Source: Fluviispira multicolorata
Lineage (GTDB): Bacteria > Bdellovibrionota_B > Oligoflexia > Silvanigrellales > Silvanigrellaceae
NCBI RefSeq assembly: GCF_009208585.1
Contig: NZ_WFLN01000004.1
Location: 786,826 to 850,825 of the forward strand
DNA length: 64,000 nt
Reading direction: 5' to 3'
The notes below the pieces were generated by a model, which worked only from the letters and a program-made list of their open reading frames with translations, was not told where the DNA came from and did not search any database. The translations under genes and the position numbers were made by a program. Shown here one piece after another: positions 53,387 to 62,430 of this stretch (the first letter of the stretch is position 1; every line of letters starts with the position of its first letter).

Positions 53387-54053
53387 ACTTTCTAATTCAC
53401 AAATAAAACGCAATGCAAAATTGCAAAAGCAAAATGTGGAAAAAGAAGAATATACTGGAAAACTTACTTATAAACTTGGCGAAACATTACTCGACGAAGA
53501 CAATGCTGTTACGTTAGAGTGCCCAAAACTTTTGTATGAAAAAACAGGATATTTAGAACCCATTAGCCGAGATAATTTGCTCAAATTTCATCCTGAAGTT
53601 GTTCTCTACTGTCCGCAAATTCCACAAAATACGGGCACAATTGCACGCCTGTGTGCAGCATTCTCATGCACTTTGCATTTAATAGAACCCATGGGTTTTC
53701 ATATTACAGAAAAGGCATTGCGGAGAGCAGGACTCGATTACTGGGAGCATGTAAATGTTTATGTGCACAAAAATTTCGAAGATTTTTTAAAAACACGTCC
53801 CAATCGCCGTCTGCTCTTTATCGAAACAGGTGGCAACGCAACCCCTATTGATTTTGAATATCACCCAGGAGACCTGCTTATTTTTGGTGCAGAAACATTT
53901 GGTATTCCAATTGAAATAATGGATAAAGAAATTCAAAATAAAAATGGCCATAAAATTACGATTCCAATGTTTAACAGAGGTGTGCGCAGTTTAAATTTGG
54001 CCAATACTGTTTCAATAGCTTTATATGTTGCAATTGCAAAATTACGTCAGTAA
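53376..54053 (+). CDS. trmL: tRNA (cytidine/uridine(34)-2'-O)-methyltransferase with N-terminal extension
   Basis: This SPOUT methyltransferase modifies the ribose of the wobble base in tRNA-Leu isoacceptors. The C-terminal about 155 residues contain the family motifs: VVLYCPQIPQNTGTIARLCA, HLIEPMGF, RRAGLDYWEHV, LLIFGAETFGIP and the knot RGVRSLNLANTVSIALY. E. coli TrmL is 157 residues. This protein has an extra N-terminal region of about 68 residues, Lys/Gln/Glu-rich at first and of unknown role. ATG 53376 lies within the last codons of engB. Confidence 0.88.
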   Translation: MPHRLSNSQIKRNAKLQKQNVEKEEYTGKLTYKLGETLLDEDNAVTLECPKLLYEKTGYLEPISRDNLLKFHPEVVLYCPQIPQNTGTIARLCAAFSCTLHLIEPMGFHITEKALRRAGLDYWEHVNVYVHKNFEDFLKTRPNRRLLFIETGGNATPIDFEYHPGDLLIFGAETFGIPIEIMDKEIQNKNGHKITIPMFNRGVRSLNLANTVSIALYVAIAKLRQ

Positions 54054-54096
54054 AAATATGAAAATCCAATTATAAATCAGTTGGATTTTCATATTT
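54054..54096. terminator. Perfect 16-bp hairpin between convergent genes
   Basis: Bases 54054-54069 pair perfectly with 54081-54096 around an 11-base loop, starting at the base after the trmL stop codon. It lacks a long T-run, but its position between convergent genes suggests a shared, bidirectional terminator. Confidence 0.7.
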
Positions 54097-54137
54097 GGTA
54101 AGTGTTAAAAAAAACACTCTTTTGAGTCTCAAAAGAT

Positions 54138-56060
54138 TTAAGAATTAGAAAATTTATCGCTTGAGTTTATAATAGCAAATCCATTTATACAAGAATCCAA
54201 TTCATCTTGAAAATCTATAAAACTTTTGCTTAAAATCTCACTATTTAATATATGTAATTGCTTAGTTTCGACTTCATCAATAACTTCAACGCCTTCTTTT
54301 TTATCAATGATTTCTCTTGAAAAATCAGCCCACCTCGATTTTACTTTGCAACCCTTAAAAGATTTATTCATTCGATACACATTTTTTAATAACGTAAATG
54401 ACTTAAATTTCTCCTTGTTATCTATGTAAAGATCAGACTTTCTATCAATTGTATTGATTAGATATAAATTAGAAAAATAATCTAGTGCATTTAATTTATA
54501 ACCCTTCCCAAGGTCAGTTTTGATTTCATCAGACTTCATTTTAATTGAATATTTTATTAATTTATCACTCATAATTCTTGATTTAAAATCATAATTTCCA
54601 AAATTAAAAGAAATGATATTACTATTCAATGGTGTCAATAAATTAGATAAATAACTATCAATCGCATCTCTTGAATATTGTAATTCAAGTCCAGTAAAAT
54701 ATGATGCAGCTCCTCCTTTTGCTTCAAGAGTGCCCTCCCTTAATACTTTACCTTCTTCTGAGAAATCATGAGTTTCATTTTTAATAAATTGAAAACTTTC
54801 TGATTGCATTGCTGGAATTCTTTCAATTCCTTTTGTATTCGGCATAAATACAAGTGCATTTCTGTTTGCAATAGTAGGAAAAATTCCTTGAGAATAGCTC
54901 AGAGTTTGAGTTGGATCTATCCATTTCACCTGATCATCTTTATCGACACGAACGATCATATGATTAAAAGTAAATAAATTGGGTAAAAAAAGAGGAGGAT
55001 CTTGATATTTATATCCGCTAAAGACCGCTGCCATATGTGCAGAAATTCCTATTTTTCGTAATATCGCTGTGGTAGAAATAGAATAATCTTTGCAATCACC
55101 CAATCCAGAATCAGCAATATCAGAGAGATCTCGTGGGTCAAAACCACTTTCCAAAGTTCTCCAATCTCCAAAATATTTTATTTTATCTGCTAAAAGCGAT
55201 GTTACAGTATTGATTTTAGCATCTAAAGTTTCTTTTTTTGCAGCTTCAACAGCAATCATTTCAAATGACTCTGGGAGTTTTTGTGAAAGAATATTTTCAT
55301 ATTTTTTTAACTTATAATCCGCAATTTTCTTCCAAGAATCATAGGTTGATATCATAACTATTGGAACTTCTAAATTATTCAAATAAGGATAAACTTCATC
55401 AGAAATATTTTTTAAAAAAGGTTTTTTTAGTTTAATTTCAAGTGTTTGTAGTGATTTACTTTTAGTTTCTTTAATTTCTAATATTTCATCTTTATCACTT
55501 TTTGCTACATAAAATGGAATTTTAGATGAAACTTTAATTTTTGCATTTAGTAAATATCCACTAAAGTTGAAAAAGAATTCTTCAGAATATAGTTTTGGAA
55601 CGACTGTTTTCTTTGAATTTTTATATGCTTTAAGATATAGCTCCGCCCCTTTTTTAACATTTTTATACTTAATCAATATTTGATTTCTACTTTGAAAACC
55701 AATTGAATCGCTTGCTACACTTTTATCTTCAATATCATCTTTACTAACAATGTATTTTTTACCCTCAAAAAAAGTATATGCTTCTTTAACTCCAAAGGTT
55801 TCAATCTTAGACTCATAAATATAAGGTTGAGTTAGAATATTATTTATCGATGAATCTTTTGTTATTGTAATTTTAACATTCAAAATCTTGGTGTACGTAC
55901 CATCTGAATTAATTTTTATATCCTGATCTAAATAATCAATATTATAAGTTGTATCATCTTTTGTTTGCCATCTAGCATGTGCAATTTCACTCAATAATAA
56001 GGAAGATAATATAATTAGTAAATTAATAACCTTAAAGCGTAATAAAATTTTAAAACTCAT
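54138..56060 (-). CDS. Secreted DUF3857/transglutaminase-like protein
   Basis: From ATG 56060 (GGAG 8 bases upstream) the product is 640 residues with a signal peptide (INLLIILSSLLLSEIAHA). An N-terminal DUF3857 beta domain runs to about residue 260. A transglutaminase-like domain follows, with a Cys-His-Asp triad in SGLGDCKDYSISTTAILR, FTFNHMIVRV and VKWIDPTQ, then a further beta-rich C-terminal domain. Proteins of this plan are periplasmic; most are uncharacterised and probably act as peptidases or amide hydrolases rather than cross-linkers. The triad looks intact. It is transcribed alone and convergent with trmL. Confidence 0.8.
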   Translation of the reverse strand: MSFKILLRFKVINLLIILSSLLLSEIAHARWQTKDDTTYNIDYLDQDIKINSDGTYTKILNVKITITKDSSINNILTQPYIYESKIETFGVKEAYTFFEGKKYIVSKDDIEDKSVASDSIGFQSRNQILIKYKNVKKGAELYLKAYKNSKKTVVPKLYSEEFFFNFSGYLLNAKIKVSSKIPFYVAKSDKDEILEIKETKSKSLQTLEIKLKKPFLKNISDEVYPYLNNLEVPIVMISTYDSWKKIADYKLKKYENILSQKLPESFEMIAVEAAKKETLDAKINTVTSLLADKIKYFGDWRTLESGFDPRDLSDIADSGLGDCKDYSISTTAILRKIGISAHMAAVFSGYKYQDPPLFLPNLFTFNHMIVRVDKDDQVKWIDPTQTLSYSQGIFPTIANRNALVFMPNTKGIERIPAMQSESFQFIKNETHDFSEEGKVLREGTLEAKGGAASYFTGLELQYSRDAIDSYLSNLLTPLNSNIISFNFGNYDFKSRIMSDKLIKYSIKMKSDEIKTDLGKGYKLNALDYFSNLYLINTIDRKSDLYIDNKEKFKSFTLLKNVYRMNKSFKGCKVKSRWADFSREIIDKKEGVEVIDEVETKQLHILNSEILSKSFIDFQDELDSCINGFAIINSSDKFSNS

Positions 56061-56244
56061 TCCTAACTCTCCATTAGTAAGATATATTAACCATTTCAGA
56101 AGAAAGTAAAACAAATAAACTTATTAAATATATTAACTATTATTTATCTATTTAATTTTAAAAACTTCATTTTACTTAATTTAAATGCTTTAGAAGAAGA
56201 TAATAATATTTCTTTAAATAAACTTGATTGAAAATCCTTAAATT

Positions 56245-56742
56245 TTAATCTTTTAATGTGATATCAATTATACCAACAGTGTCATTCTTATAAAAAGCTC
56301 TCACTTGCCATAGACCTGGCATAAATAGTTGCATACTAGAAATATGCAAGCAGCCAAAATATGGATTTGCCGCTGCTTTATCTTTTAATAATGCAGGAAT
56401 TTCTTTATGTTCTGCAACTGTAGGGGGTTGGCTGCCATGACCCATATCAGGCATATAAAGATCCACTTTTTCTATTTCAGCAATTTGATCCGCACAAAAA
56501 ATAGCTTGAGCCATATTCTTTGAATTAGGTTCTCCCCCTAAAAAAGAAATAGTTCCAAAATAATTTTCAGGAGAATGGCTGGCTGTCTCTTCAACTTTTC
56601 CTGTTTCTTTATTATAAATCTTAGTAATCATTGTTAATTGCTGAGGTTCCTGCTTCTTTTCTGTTTTTTTATTAAAAACAAATGCAGAAATACCTGCCAC
56701 TAACAATCCTAAAATTAATAAAACTTTTGAAATTTTTGTCAT
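56245..56742 (-). CDS. Membrane-anchored YtkA/FixH-like small protein
   Basis: The 165-residue protein begins with one membrane helix (KVLLILGLLVAGISAFVF), then a charged linker and an Ig-like domain with VDLYMPDMGHGSQPPTV and FMPGLWQVRAFYKNDTVGIIDI. The MP-x-MGHG-x-x-P-P-T and MPG-x-W pattern is that of YtkA/FixH-like domains, some of which are linked with copper or cytochrome oxidase assembly. Met and His residues in this motif could bind metal. Two Cys (FCADQ, FGCLH) may be disulfide-bonded. ATG 56742 has AAGGAG 7-8 bases upstream. Confidence 0.65.
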   Translation of the reverse strand: MTKISKVLLILGLLVAGISAFVFNKKTEKKQEPQQLTMITKIYNKETGKVEETASHSPENYFGTISFLGGEPNSKNMAQAIFCADQIAEIEKVDLYMPDMGHGSQPPTVAEHKEIPALLKDKAAANPYFGCLHISSMQLFMPGLWQVRAFYKNDTVGIIDITLKD

Positions 56743-56960
56743 TTTCAAACTCCTTAACAAATAATAAAATCAAATACGAACCATAGACAAAAAGCAGTGC
56801 TAGCAGATTTATAAAAAAAAGAAAGCATATATTTAAATATGATCCTCATCTTCATTTTATTTAAAGAAAAAAAAGTGTGAAATCCTTGGTAATATATTCC
56901 ATTTGAGTTAAGTATTCACAAAGAGCTTCATTAAGAAGCAATAAAAACAATGGATTTCAT

Positions 56961-58265
56961 ATGTCTATAGAACTCATTCAAAAAAAAATTTCAAAGCTTA
57001 TTTTAGGACATGGTTTCCCAGATGAAAATCGAACCAAACTCACTTGGCTCATCCGCTTACGATGGCTCGCAATTGTAGCACAAATTATTTGCCTTTGCTA
57101 CGCCATTCACTATGTATGGATTAACAAGGCTTTCATATTTGTTTATTTATTTACGCTTATTAATTTAGCATTTCTTAATATCTGCGCATTTTATCTCACA
57201 AAAAAATTAAAAAATATTTCAGATGGAATTATTTTTTTCCAGCTTTTTTGTGACCTCTGCGCTGTCACTTTTTTACTTATTTTAACGGGAGGGGCATGGA
57301 ACCCTTTTCTCCCAATAATATTTCTCCATATTTCGCTTGGCGCAATTTTACTTAGGGGCAAATCAGCACTTATTTTTTGTCTCATCGTTATATCAAGTGT
57401 GCTGTTATTGCATTCACCTGCAGATATGCCACCTGCTCTTGGCGCAAGTCCCACATCGAGTCAATTTTTATTACCTTCGCAAATTACAGTAAGTGTCCTT
57501 ATTTTTATTCTGACTTATTGGTTGACATGTTCATTAGGATTACAAAAAAAGTATTCTGAAAAATTACAAGCTGAAAACAATCGTATTGATAAATTGAGAG
57601 CACTTGGAGCACTGTCATCGGGCTTTTCTCACGAATTTGCTACACCATTAAATACAATAAAATTAAGATCAGCGCGTTTAGCTCGAAAAAATAATTTAAT
57701 GGAAAACGAAGACTTTAAAATAATTTTAAAAGCTATCTCTCAATGTGAAAATGCAATTCGACATATGAGCCAAAGTACTTTATCAAACGAAAAATCAAAT
57801 TTTGAAAAGAAAAACTTAGCTCTCATTGTTAATGATGTTATAAGCAGTTGGAATACAAAAAAAAGAATTGCAACAATCTTTATTCATGAAAATGCAGAAA
57901 AATTCGAATGCTATATACCAACTCTTGCATTCACAAAAGCTTTTATTGATATTCTGGACAATGCAGAACAAGCAACCTTAAATACAAATAAAAATTATGA
58001 ATACATACCCATTTTAGTTACGTTAAGAGCAGAAGAAAAAAGTTTAATTTTATCTATTATTGATGAAGGTTCTGGCTGGCCCGCAGCTGTAAAAAAATAC
58101 GCAGGACAACCCTTTGTCACAACAAGAACTGAAGGTGTTGGACTTGGACTTTATAATGCATTTACTTTTGCAGCCGCAGTAGGTGGGAAGTTTTTATTAG
58201 AAGATAATTTTAAGCAAGGAGCATGCGCTCGATTTCTCATACCAATTTATGAGGGAGGTTATTAA
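56961..58265 (+). CDS. regB: RegB/PrrB/ActS-type redox-sensing histidine kinase
   Basis: The 434-residue kinase has about six N-terminal membrane helices (residues 28-188) and a cytoplasmic kinase core. In the membrane part, GGAWNPF (110-116) matches the GGxxNPF quinone-binding heptad of RegB. The H-box is GFSHEFATPLNTIKL with His224. Cys262, in the dimerisation helix pair, is placed like the redox-active Cys265 of Rhodobacter RegB. The ATP lid shows ILDNAEQA, DEGSGWP and GVGLGLYNA. RegB senses the ubiquinone pool and oxygen and phosphorylates RegA. The response-regulator gene follows immediately. Confidence 0.85.
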   Translation: MSIELIQKKISKLILGHGFPDENRTKLTWLIRLRWLAIVAQIICLCYAIHYVWINKAFIFVYLFTLINLAFLNICAFYLTKKLKNISDGIIFFQLFCDLCAVTFLLILTGGAWNPFLPIIFLHISLGAILLRGKSALIFCLIVISSVLLLHSPADMPPALGASPTSSQFLLPSQITVSVLIFILTYWLTCSLGLQKKYSEKLQAENNRIDKLRALGALSSGFSHEFATPLNTIKLRSARLARKNNLMENEDFKIILKAISQCENAIRHMSQSTLSNEKSNFEKKNLALIVNDVISSWNTKKRIATIFIHENAEKFECYIPTLAFTKAFIDILDNAEQATLNTNKNYEYIPILVTLRAEEKSLILSIIDEGSGWPAAVKKYAGQPFVTTRTEGVGLGLYNAFTFAAAVGGKFLLEDNFKQGACARFLIPIYEGGY

Positions 58266-58266
58266 A

Positions 58267-58797
58267 TTGAAGAAGAAAAAAATATTAATTTTAGAAGATA
58301 ATGAAGATTTTCGATCCTCACTTTCACTTGAATTTGAAGACAAAGGATTTGAAGTTATTGCAATTGAAAATATGAATGAAATTCCAGAAATACCTTTAAA
58401 TTATGCAGTTGTTGATCTTCGTTTAAAAAATGATAATGGCCTTCAATGCATTGAAAAAATTCATAAGTTATCTCCCTCATGTCGCATTGTCATGCTGACA
58501 GGTTATCCAAGCCTTGCAACAGCCGTACAGGCAATGAAAAAGGGGGCTGTTAATTATCTGACAAAACCTATTAATCTCTTGCAGCTTGAAAAAGCTCTTT
58601 TTGAAGAAGAATTTACATTACCAAATCAAGTAGATCCCATACAAAACAGTTCACCCAGTCTTGCTCGACATGAAAGAGAATACATCGAATATGTCCTCGC
58701 CGAATGCCAAGGTAACATCACAAGTGCTGCAAAAAAATTAGGACTACACAGACAAAGTTTACAAAGAAAATTAAAAAAATATCCGCCGCGCAAATAA
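58267..58797 (+). CDS. regA: RegA/PrrA/ActR-type response regulator
   Basis: The 176-residue regulator has a receiver domain with acidic pocket EDNED, phosphorylation site Asp50 in VVDLRLKNDNGL, the Thr of MLTGY and the Lys of TKPIN. A short Pro-containing linker and a Fis-type HTH follow (YVLAECQGNITSAAKKLGL, HRQSLQRKLKK), the hallmark of the RegA/ActR family. TTG 58267 is chosen as start, because GGGAGG lies 8 bases upstream and the kinase stop is 1 base before. The in-frame ATG 58249 lies inside the kinase gene and overlaps that site. Likely targets are redox and respiratory genes. Confidence 0.85.
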   Translation: MKKKKILILEDNEDFRSSLSLEFEDKGFEVIAIENMNEIPEIPLNYAVVDLRLKNDNGLQCIEKIHKLSPSCRIVMLTGYPSLATAVQAMKKGAVNYLTKPINLLQLEKALFEEEFTLPNQVDPIQNSSPSLARHEREYIEYVLAECQGNITSAAKKLGLHRQSLQRKLKKYPPRK

Positions 58798-58829
58798 TCA
58801 AAAGTATATATTATAAGTGGAGAATAAAA

Positions 58830-59879
58830 ATGACTCAAGCATGGCTTAAAAATGCGATTAAAAAAATAAATGCCGATTTTAATCGCTCAGCAGACACTCA
58901 TTTAATTAAAGCAAATATTCTTGGCATAGATGAAATTGATATTTATTTTAAAGACGAAGCTGCTCATCCGACCGGTAGTTTAAAGCATAGACTGGCCCGC
59001 TCATTATTTCTTTACGCACTTTGCAATGGCTGGATTAATGAAAAAAGCACAATTATCGAAGCATCTTCTGGCTCAACTGCAGTTTCTGAAGCCTATTTTG
59101 CAAGAATGCTTGGGCTTAAATTCATTGCTGTTATGCCTAAAAACACTTCAAAAGAAAAAATAGCAAAAATTGAATTTTATGGTGGTAAATGTCATCTGGT
59201 AGAAAATGCAACCCACGTCTCAAATGAAGCAGAAAAACTTTCTAAAAATAGAAATTGTCACTTTATGGATCAATTTACATATGCAGAAAGAGCAACAGAT
59301 TGGCGTGGAAATAATAATATTGCCGAATCTATTTTTCAACAAATGGGTCAAGAACGTTTTCCAATTCCATCTTGGGTGGTCATAGGAGCAGGGACTGGAG
59401 GAACCAGTGCCACAATTGGTCGTTATATACGATATCAAGGGTACGAAACAAAAGTCTGTGTCGTTGATCCAGATAATTCTGTTTTTTATGATTATTATAA
59501 TGGCAAAGCTTCCGATGAAACTATCCTTAAACAAGGCTCCTGTATTGAAGGAATCGGCAGACCCCGCGTTGAAAAATCATTTATTAAAAATATTATCGAT
59601 CACATGATTCACGTTCCAGATTCTGCTTCTCTTGCCGCCATGCATTTTTTAGCGAATGAATTGTCTTATGCACGAGGCCCTTCAACAGGCACAAATTTTT
59701 ATGGAGTGTATGAGATCGTTCAAAAAATGAAAATGAAAGGTGAAAAAGGATCTATTGTAATGTTATTCTGCGACTCCAGCTCCCGTTATTTAAAAACATA
59801 TTATGATAAAGAATGGATGAAAGAAAATAACTTCGAACTGGAACCTTATTATTCAGATCTTAAAAAGTTTTTTTCATAA
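58830..59879 (+). CDS. cds1: PLP-dependent L-cysteine desulfhydrase (Cds1-like)
   Basis: The 349-residue fold-type II PLP enzyme resembles mycobacterial Cds1, which degrades L-cysteine to pyruvate, ammonia and H2S. It has RSADTHL, KDEAAHPTGSLKHRLARSLF with the PLP Lys52, the Ser/Thr loop EASSGSTAVSEAYFAR, FMDQFTYAERATDWRGNNN, the phosphate loop GAGTGGTSATIG and GIGRPRVE. Relatives include cysteine synthases, but the ERATDWRGNNNIAESI block is specific to the Cds1 group. It lies 32 bases after the RegA-like gene with GTGGAG in front, so it may belong to the same transcription unit as the redox pair. Confidence 0.8.
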   Translation: MTQAWLKNAIKKINADFNRSADTHLIKANILGIDEIDIYFKDEAAHPTGSLKHRLARSLFLYALCNGWINEKSTIIEASSGSTAVSEAYFARMLGLKFIAVMPKNTSKEKIAKIEFYGGKCHLVENATHVSNEAEKLSKNRNCHFMDQFTYAERATDWRGNNNIAESIFQQMGQERFPIPSWVVIGAGTGGTSATIGRYIRYQGYETKVCVVDPDNSVFYDYYNGKASDETILKQGSCIEGIGRPRVEKSFIKNIIDHMIHVPDSASLAAMHFLANELSYARGPSTGTNFYGVYEIVQKMKMKGEKGSIVMLFCDSSSRYLKTYYDKEWMKENNFELEPYYSDLKKFFS

Positions 59880-59880
59880 A

Positions 59881-60636
59881 TTAAATATCTATATCTTTAA
59901 TATTTTCATTCCATTCCAAATAAGCGGTCATATTTAAAAAATAACTTAATTTCGGCTGCTTAAAAACAATTGGCTGTTTTTCATAAGAAGCTAAAATAGA
60001 TTTCAAAATATCATTCACTTTTTTATTGATCTCAATCCTTATCTCATCTGGAACTTTTTTATAGGAATAGGCTAAAGTAACATGAAATGGGTTCGGTATT
60101 TTTTTTACTATTCCATATTGTGTGGCTACATCATAAATTTTTTCTTTCTGAGAATCGTCGAGAGGAACTAATAAACTAATTATGGAAGATACCTTTGGCG
60201 TGAGTAGAGTCGCAGAATTCACACGAGGTTCAAAGGCATTACTTTCAAGAGTTGCCTTCAAATTTTTAAAAAATGAAAATCTAGAAGTCACAAAAGTTTT
60301 CCATTTCCTACCTTTTTTGCCGCCTTCATATTTCTTAGTGTATAAGTTTATTGTTGTCATATGATAACTCTCTACAGGCAAGAGTGCAAAATACTCTGTA
60401 ATTAAGGGAATATCACTGAGCTTTTTATAAACTTTTTGCCACATCTCACGATTTTCATCTTTTATATTAGAAATTACAGTCACACCAGGAAACGAGCAGT
60501 AATTACCAGAAGAGTCTATTTTAGTGAGTACTGCATGAGCTGACAATTGAAAAAAAAATATAATTCCTATTAGAACAATAAAAATAACATTTAAATACGA
60601 ATAAAAAACTGATTTAATTAATAAAGATAAACTCAT
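59881..60636 (-). CDS. Membrane-anchored or secreted 2H-phosphoesterase-like protein
   Basis: From ATG 60636 the product is 251 residues with a strong N-terminal hydrophobic segment (LNVIFIVLIGIIFFFQLSAHA). The rest is a LigT/2H-like domain with two H-x-T motifs, YHMTTINLY and PFHVTLAYSY, the paired catalytic His/Thr of 2H phosphoesterases, and FPGVTVIS near the front as in DUF1868-type proteins. These enzymes hydrolyse cyclic phosphodiesters, normally in the cytosol; an exported form is unusual. The open frame runs to a TTG at 60693 inside the upstream gene. The ribosome site of ATG 60636 is weak, so the start is uncertain. Confidence 0.6.
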   Translation of the reverse strand: MSLSLLIKSVFYSYLNVIFIVLIGIIFFFQLSAHAVLTKIDSSGNYCSFPGVTVISNIKDENREMWQKVYKKLSDIPLITEYFALLPVESYHMTTINLYTKKYEGGKKGRKWKTFVTSRFSFFKNLKATLESNAFEPRVNSATLLTPKVSSIISLLVPLDDSQKEKIYDVATQYGIVKKIPNPFHVTLAYSYKKVPDEIRIEINKKVNDILKSILASYEKQPIVFKQPKLSYFLNMTAYLEWNENIKDIDI

Positions 60637-60677
60637 TTCTTTTATTTTTCCATTCAAGTGTTTTCGAAAAACATAGA

Positions 60678-62192
60678 CTACTGCTTTAAGCAACTTCTAT
60701 TAAAATAACTTTTTAATTCATATTGAGAAAGTTTTCTAGCTTTTTTAAAGCTTTTATTATGAATTTTTCTAAAAAAACTATCATAATACTTTCCAAATTG
60801 AGCTCCCGTAGCTTTTACAATATCATAATGATCAAAATAATATTCTATTTCCCTTCTAGCCATTTTCTCATTTTCATCTTGCTCAAAACTTTTCTTGTCT
60901 TTAGCAAGCGCTTCGTACTTTCGAGCAGCTCCCGGAGAAGATAAATTATAAATTTTATCATGAATAGTGTTCCAATCAGCGACATCCACAGCTTCATTAG
61001 ATTCACTCAACGGTTTTATTTTTTTTACAACCTTTTCTAAACTTTCTAGAGTTTTAATTGGAATATGAGTTTTAAAATAAGCATATTCTGGATCTGGATA
61101 TTCAATTAAGCCCCGTAAATAGATTGCAACTATTTTTGCTGCTGTTAAAACTTCTTGTAAAAAATGCCCTGTATCAACTGAAAGAGTAGACCAAGTTGAT
61201 AGCAAAAATAATCTCATTTCATATTCATTTAGCTCCGTACCAAAAGCGAATACAGACCAAAGAGCTACATTTGTCGTGCCAGAAATACCGCAAGCTAGAG
61301 GAATTTGTAATTCAGCTACGGATTTAGTATAAGAATTTCCTGAAGCTTCAGTGACACATGAGTCTCGACCCCAATTTCTCCAAGGTACGCTATTAGCCAG
61401 CGCTTTTAATTCAGGAAGATTAAACTTAACAATACCATAGTAGAGTGTTTTATTCTCAGGCACTCTGTTACCTCTATATCCTCTCATTCTTCTGCCTAAT
61501 GAATAAAAAAAGTAGTCTCTTTCTTTCTTGAATTTTTCATGTGATCCCTGAAACCCAATACCATCAGACCCTTTTGCATTGTACAAAAGATAGTCCAATT
61601 GCAACGAATTATTAGGTAAAGGATTTCGCATACCATTGTTATCAACCTGTAAACCAATAGCATATTTTATAGCAAGTTCTTTACTTGGAAACTGAACTGT
61701 GGGCAAAGAATACAGTTTTTGCCTTTGCAAAGAAGGAAATACAATATCTGTGTCGTCATGAATTGCCCATTTGTGTATTGAATTTTGAAATACACTTTTT
61801 CCCATTGTTTTCTTCATTGAACGAAATATTTTAGCAAAAATAGGAGAAAACTTTCTCCTGAGATTCATATTTTGCATGATATTCTTTGCGAAAAGCGATT
61901 CATATATTCTATTCAAATTTGAGTCATCACACTCTACTTTACAAGAAAAAGACTTATTTCCATCTTTGAATAAGAAATGATTCTCCATTGAAATGAAGAA
62001 AGTTTTTTCTGAAATATGCGCCGAGGACACCTTAGAATTAGAACTTAATAGATTGGTCAGGTCAGAAAAATAATAACACGAATTTTCTTCTGTCCTTTGT
62101 GTTGCAGGAGGCGAAGGATCCTTCCTACATGAAAAAGTAGAAAAAATCAAAATATAAAGAATTATATAAAAAGAATATTGTGTGTAATTCAT
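60678..62192 (-). CDS. Large lipoprotein of unknown function
   Basis: From ATG 62192 (GGAG 12 bases upstream) the product is 504 residues with a lipoprotein signal, SFYIILYILIFSTFS then Cys22, followed by RKDP. The mature protein is basic and contains GSDGIGFQGSHEKFKKERDY, RMRGYRGNRVPENKTLYYGI, SGNSYTKSVAELQIPLACG and STWSTLSVDTGHFLQEVL. The last two resemble segments of large exported proteins in intracellular bacteria, but no family could be named and no catalytic site is asserted. ATG 62237 is an alternative start without a ribosome site. It ends inside the upstream extension of the 2H-phosphoesterase frame, so the two genes are probably co-transcribed. Confidence 0.6.
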   Translation of the reverse strand: MNYTQYSFYIILYILIFSTFSCRKDPSPPATQRTEENSCYYFSDLTNLLSSNSKVSSAHISEKTFFISMENHFLFKDGNKSFSCKVECDDSNLNRIYESLFAKNIMQNMNLRRKFSPIFAKIFRSMKKTMGKSVFQNSIHKWAIHDDTDIVFPSLQRQKLYSLPTVQFPSKELAIKYAIGLQVDNNGMRNPLPNNSLQLDYLLYNAKGSDGIGFQGSHEKFKKERDYFFYSLGRRMRGYRGNRVPENKTLYYGIVKFNLPELKALANSVPWRNWGRDSCVTEASGNSYTKSVAELQIPLACGISGTTNVALWSVFAFGTELNEYEMRLFLLSTWSTLSVDTGHFLQEVLTAAKIVAIYLRGLIEYPDPEYAYFKTHIPIKTLESLEKVVKKIKPLSESNEAVDVADWNTIHDKIYNLSSPGAARKYEALAKDKKSFEQDENEKMARREIEYYFDHYDIVKATGAQFGKYYDSFFRKIHNKSFKKARKLSQYELKSYFNRSCLKQ

Positions 62193-62430
62193 AGAATGAA
62201 ATACTCCATTATTATTTATTAGAATTTGAAAATTCATAAATTACAATACTTACATTTTGACGATTTTTTCGAAAAGCTTAAAGCTGAGATACGATCGAGT
62301 TTCTTGCAGTTAGATCGAAGTTTGAAGTGGTTGAATGGATTTACAAAAAAGACAAGGGGCTAAAATTCAATTTATGGTACATAGTATAATTATAAGGAAA
62401 GATCTTTAAGTCGTTTTTATGAATTATAGC

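Noticed and set aside
62238..62361. Plus-strand frame of about 40 codons between the lipoprotein and MFS genes, ending KWLNGFTKKTRG
   Set aside because: It has no start codon or ribosome site and no family match. It could be a gene remnant but cannot be supported.
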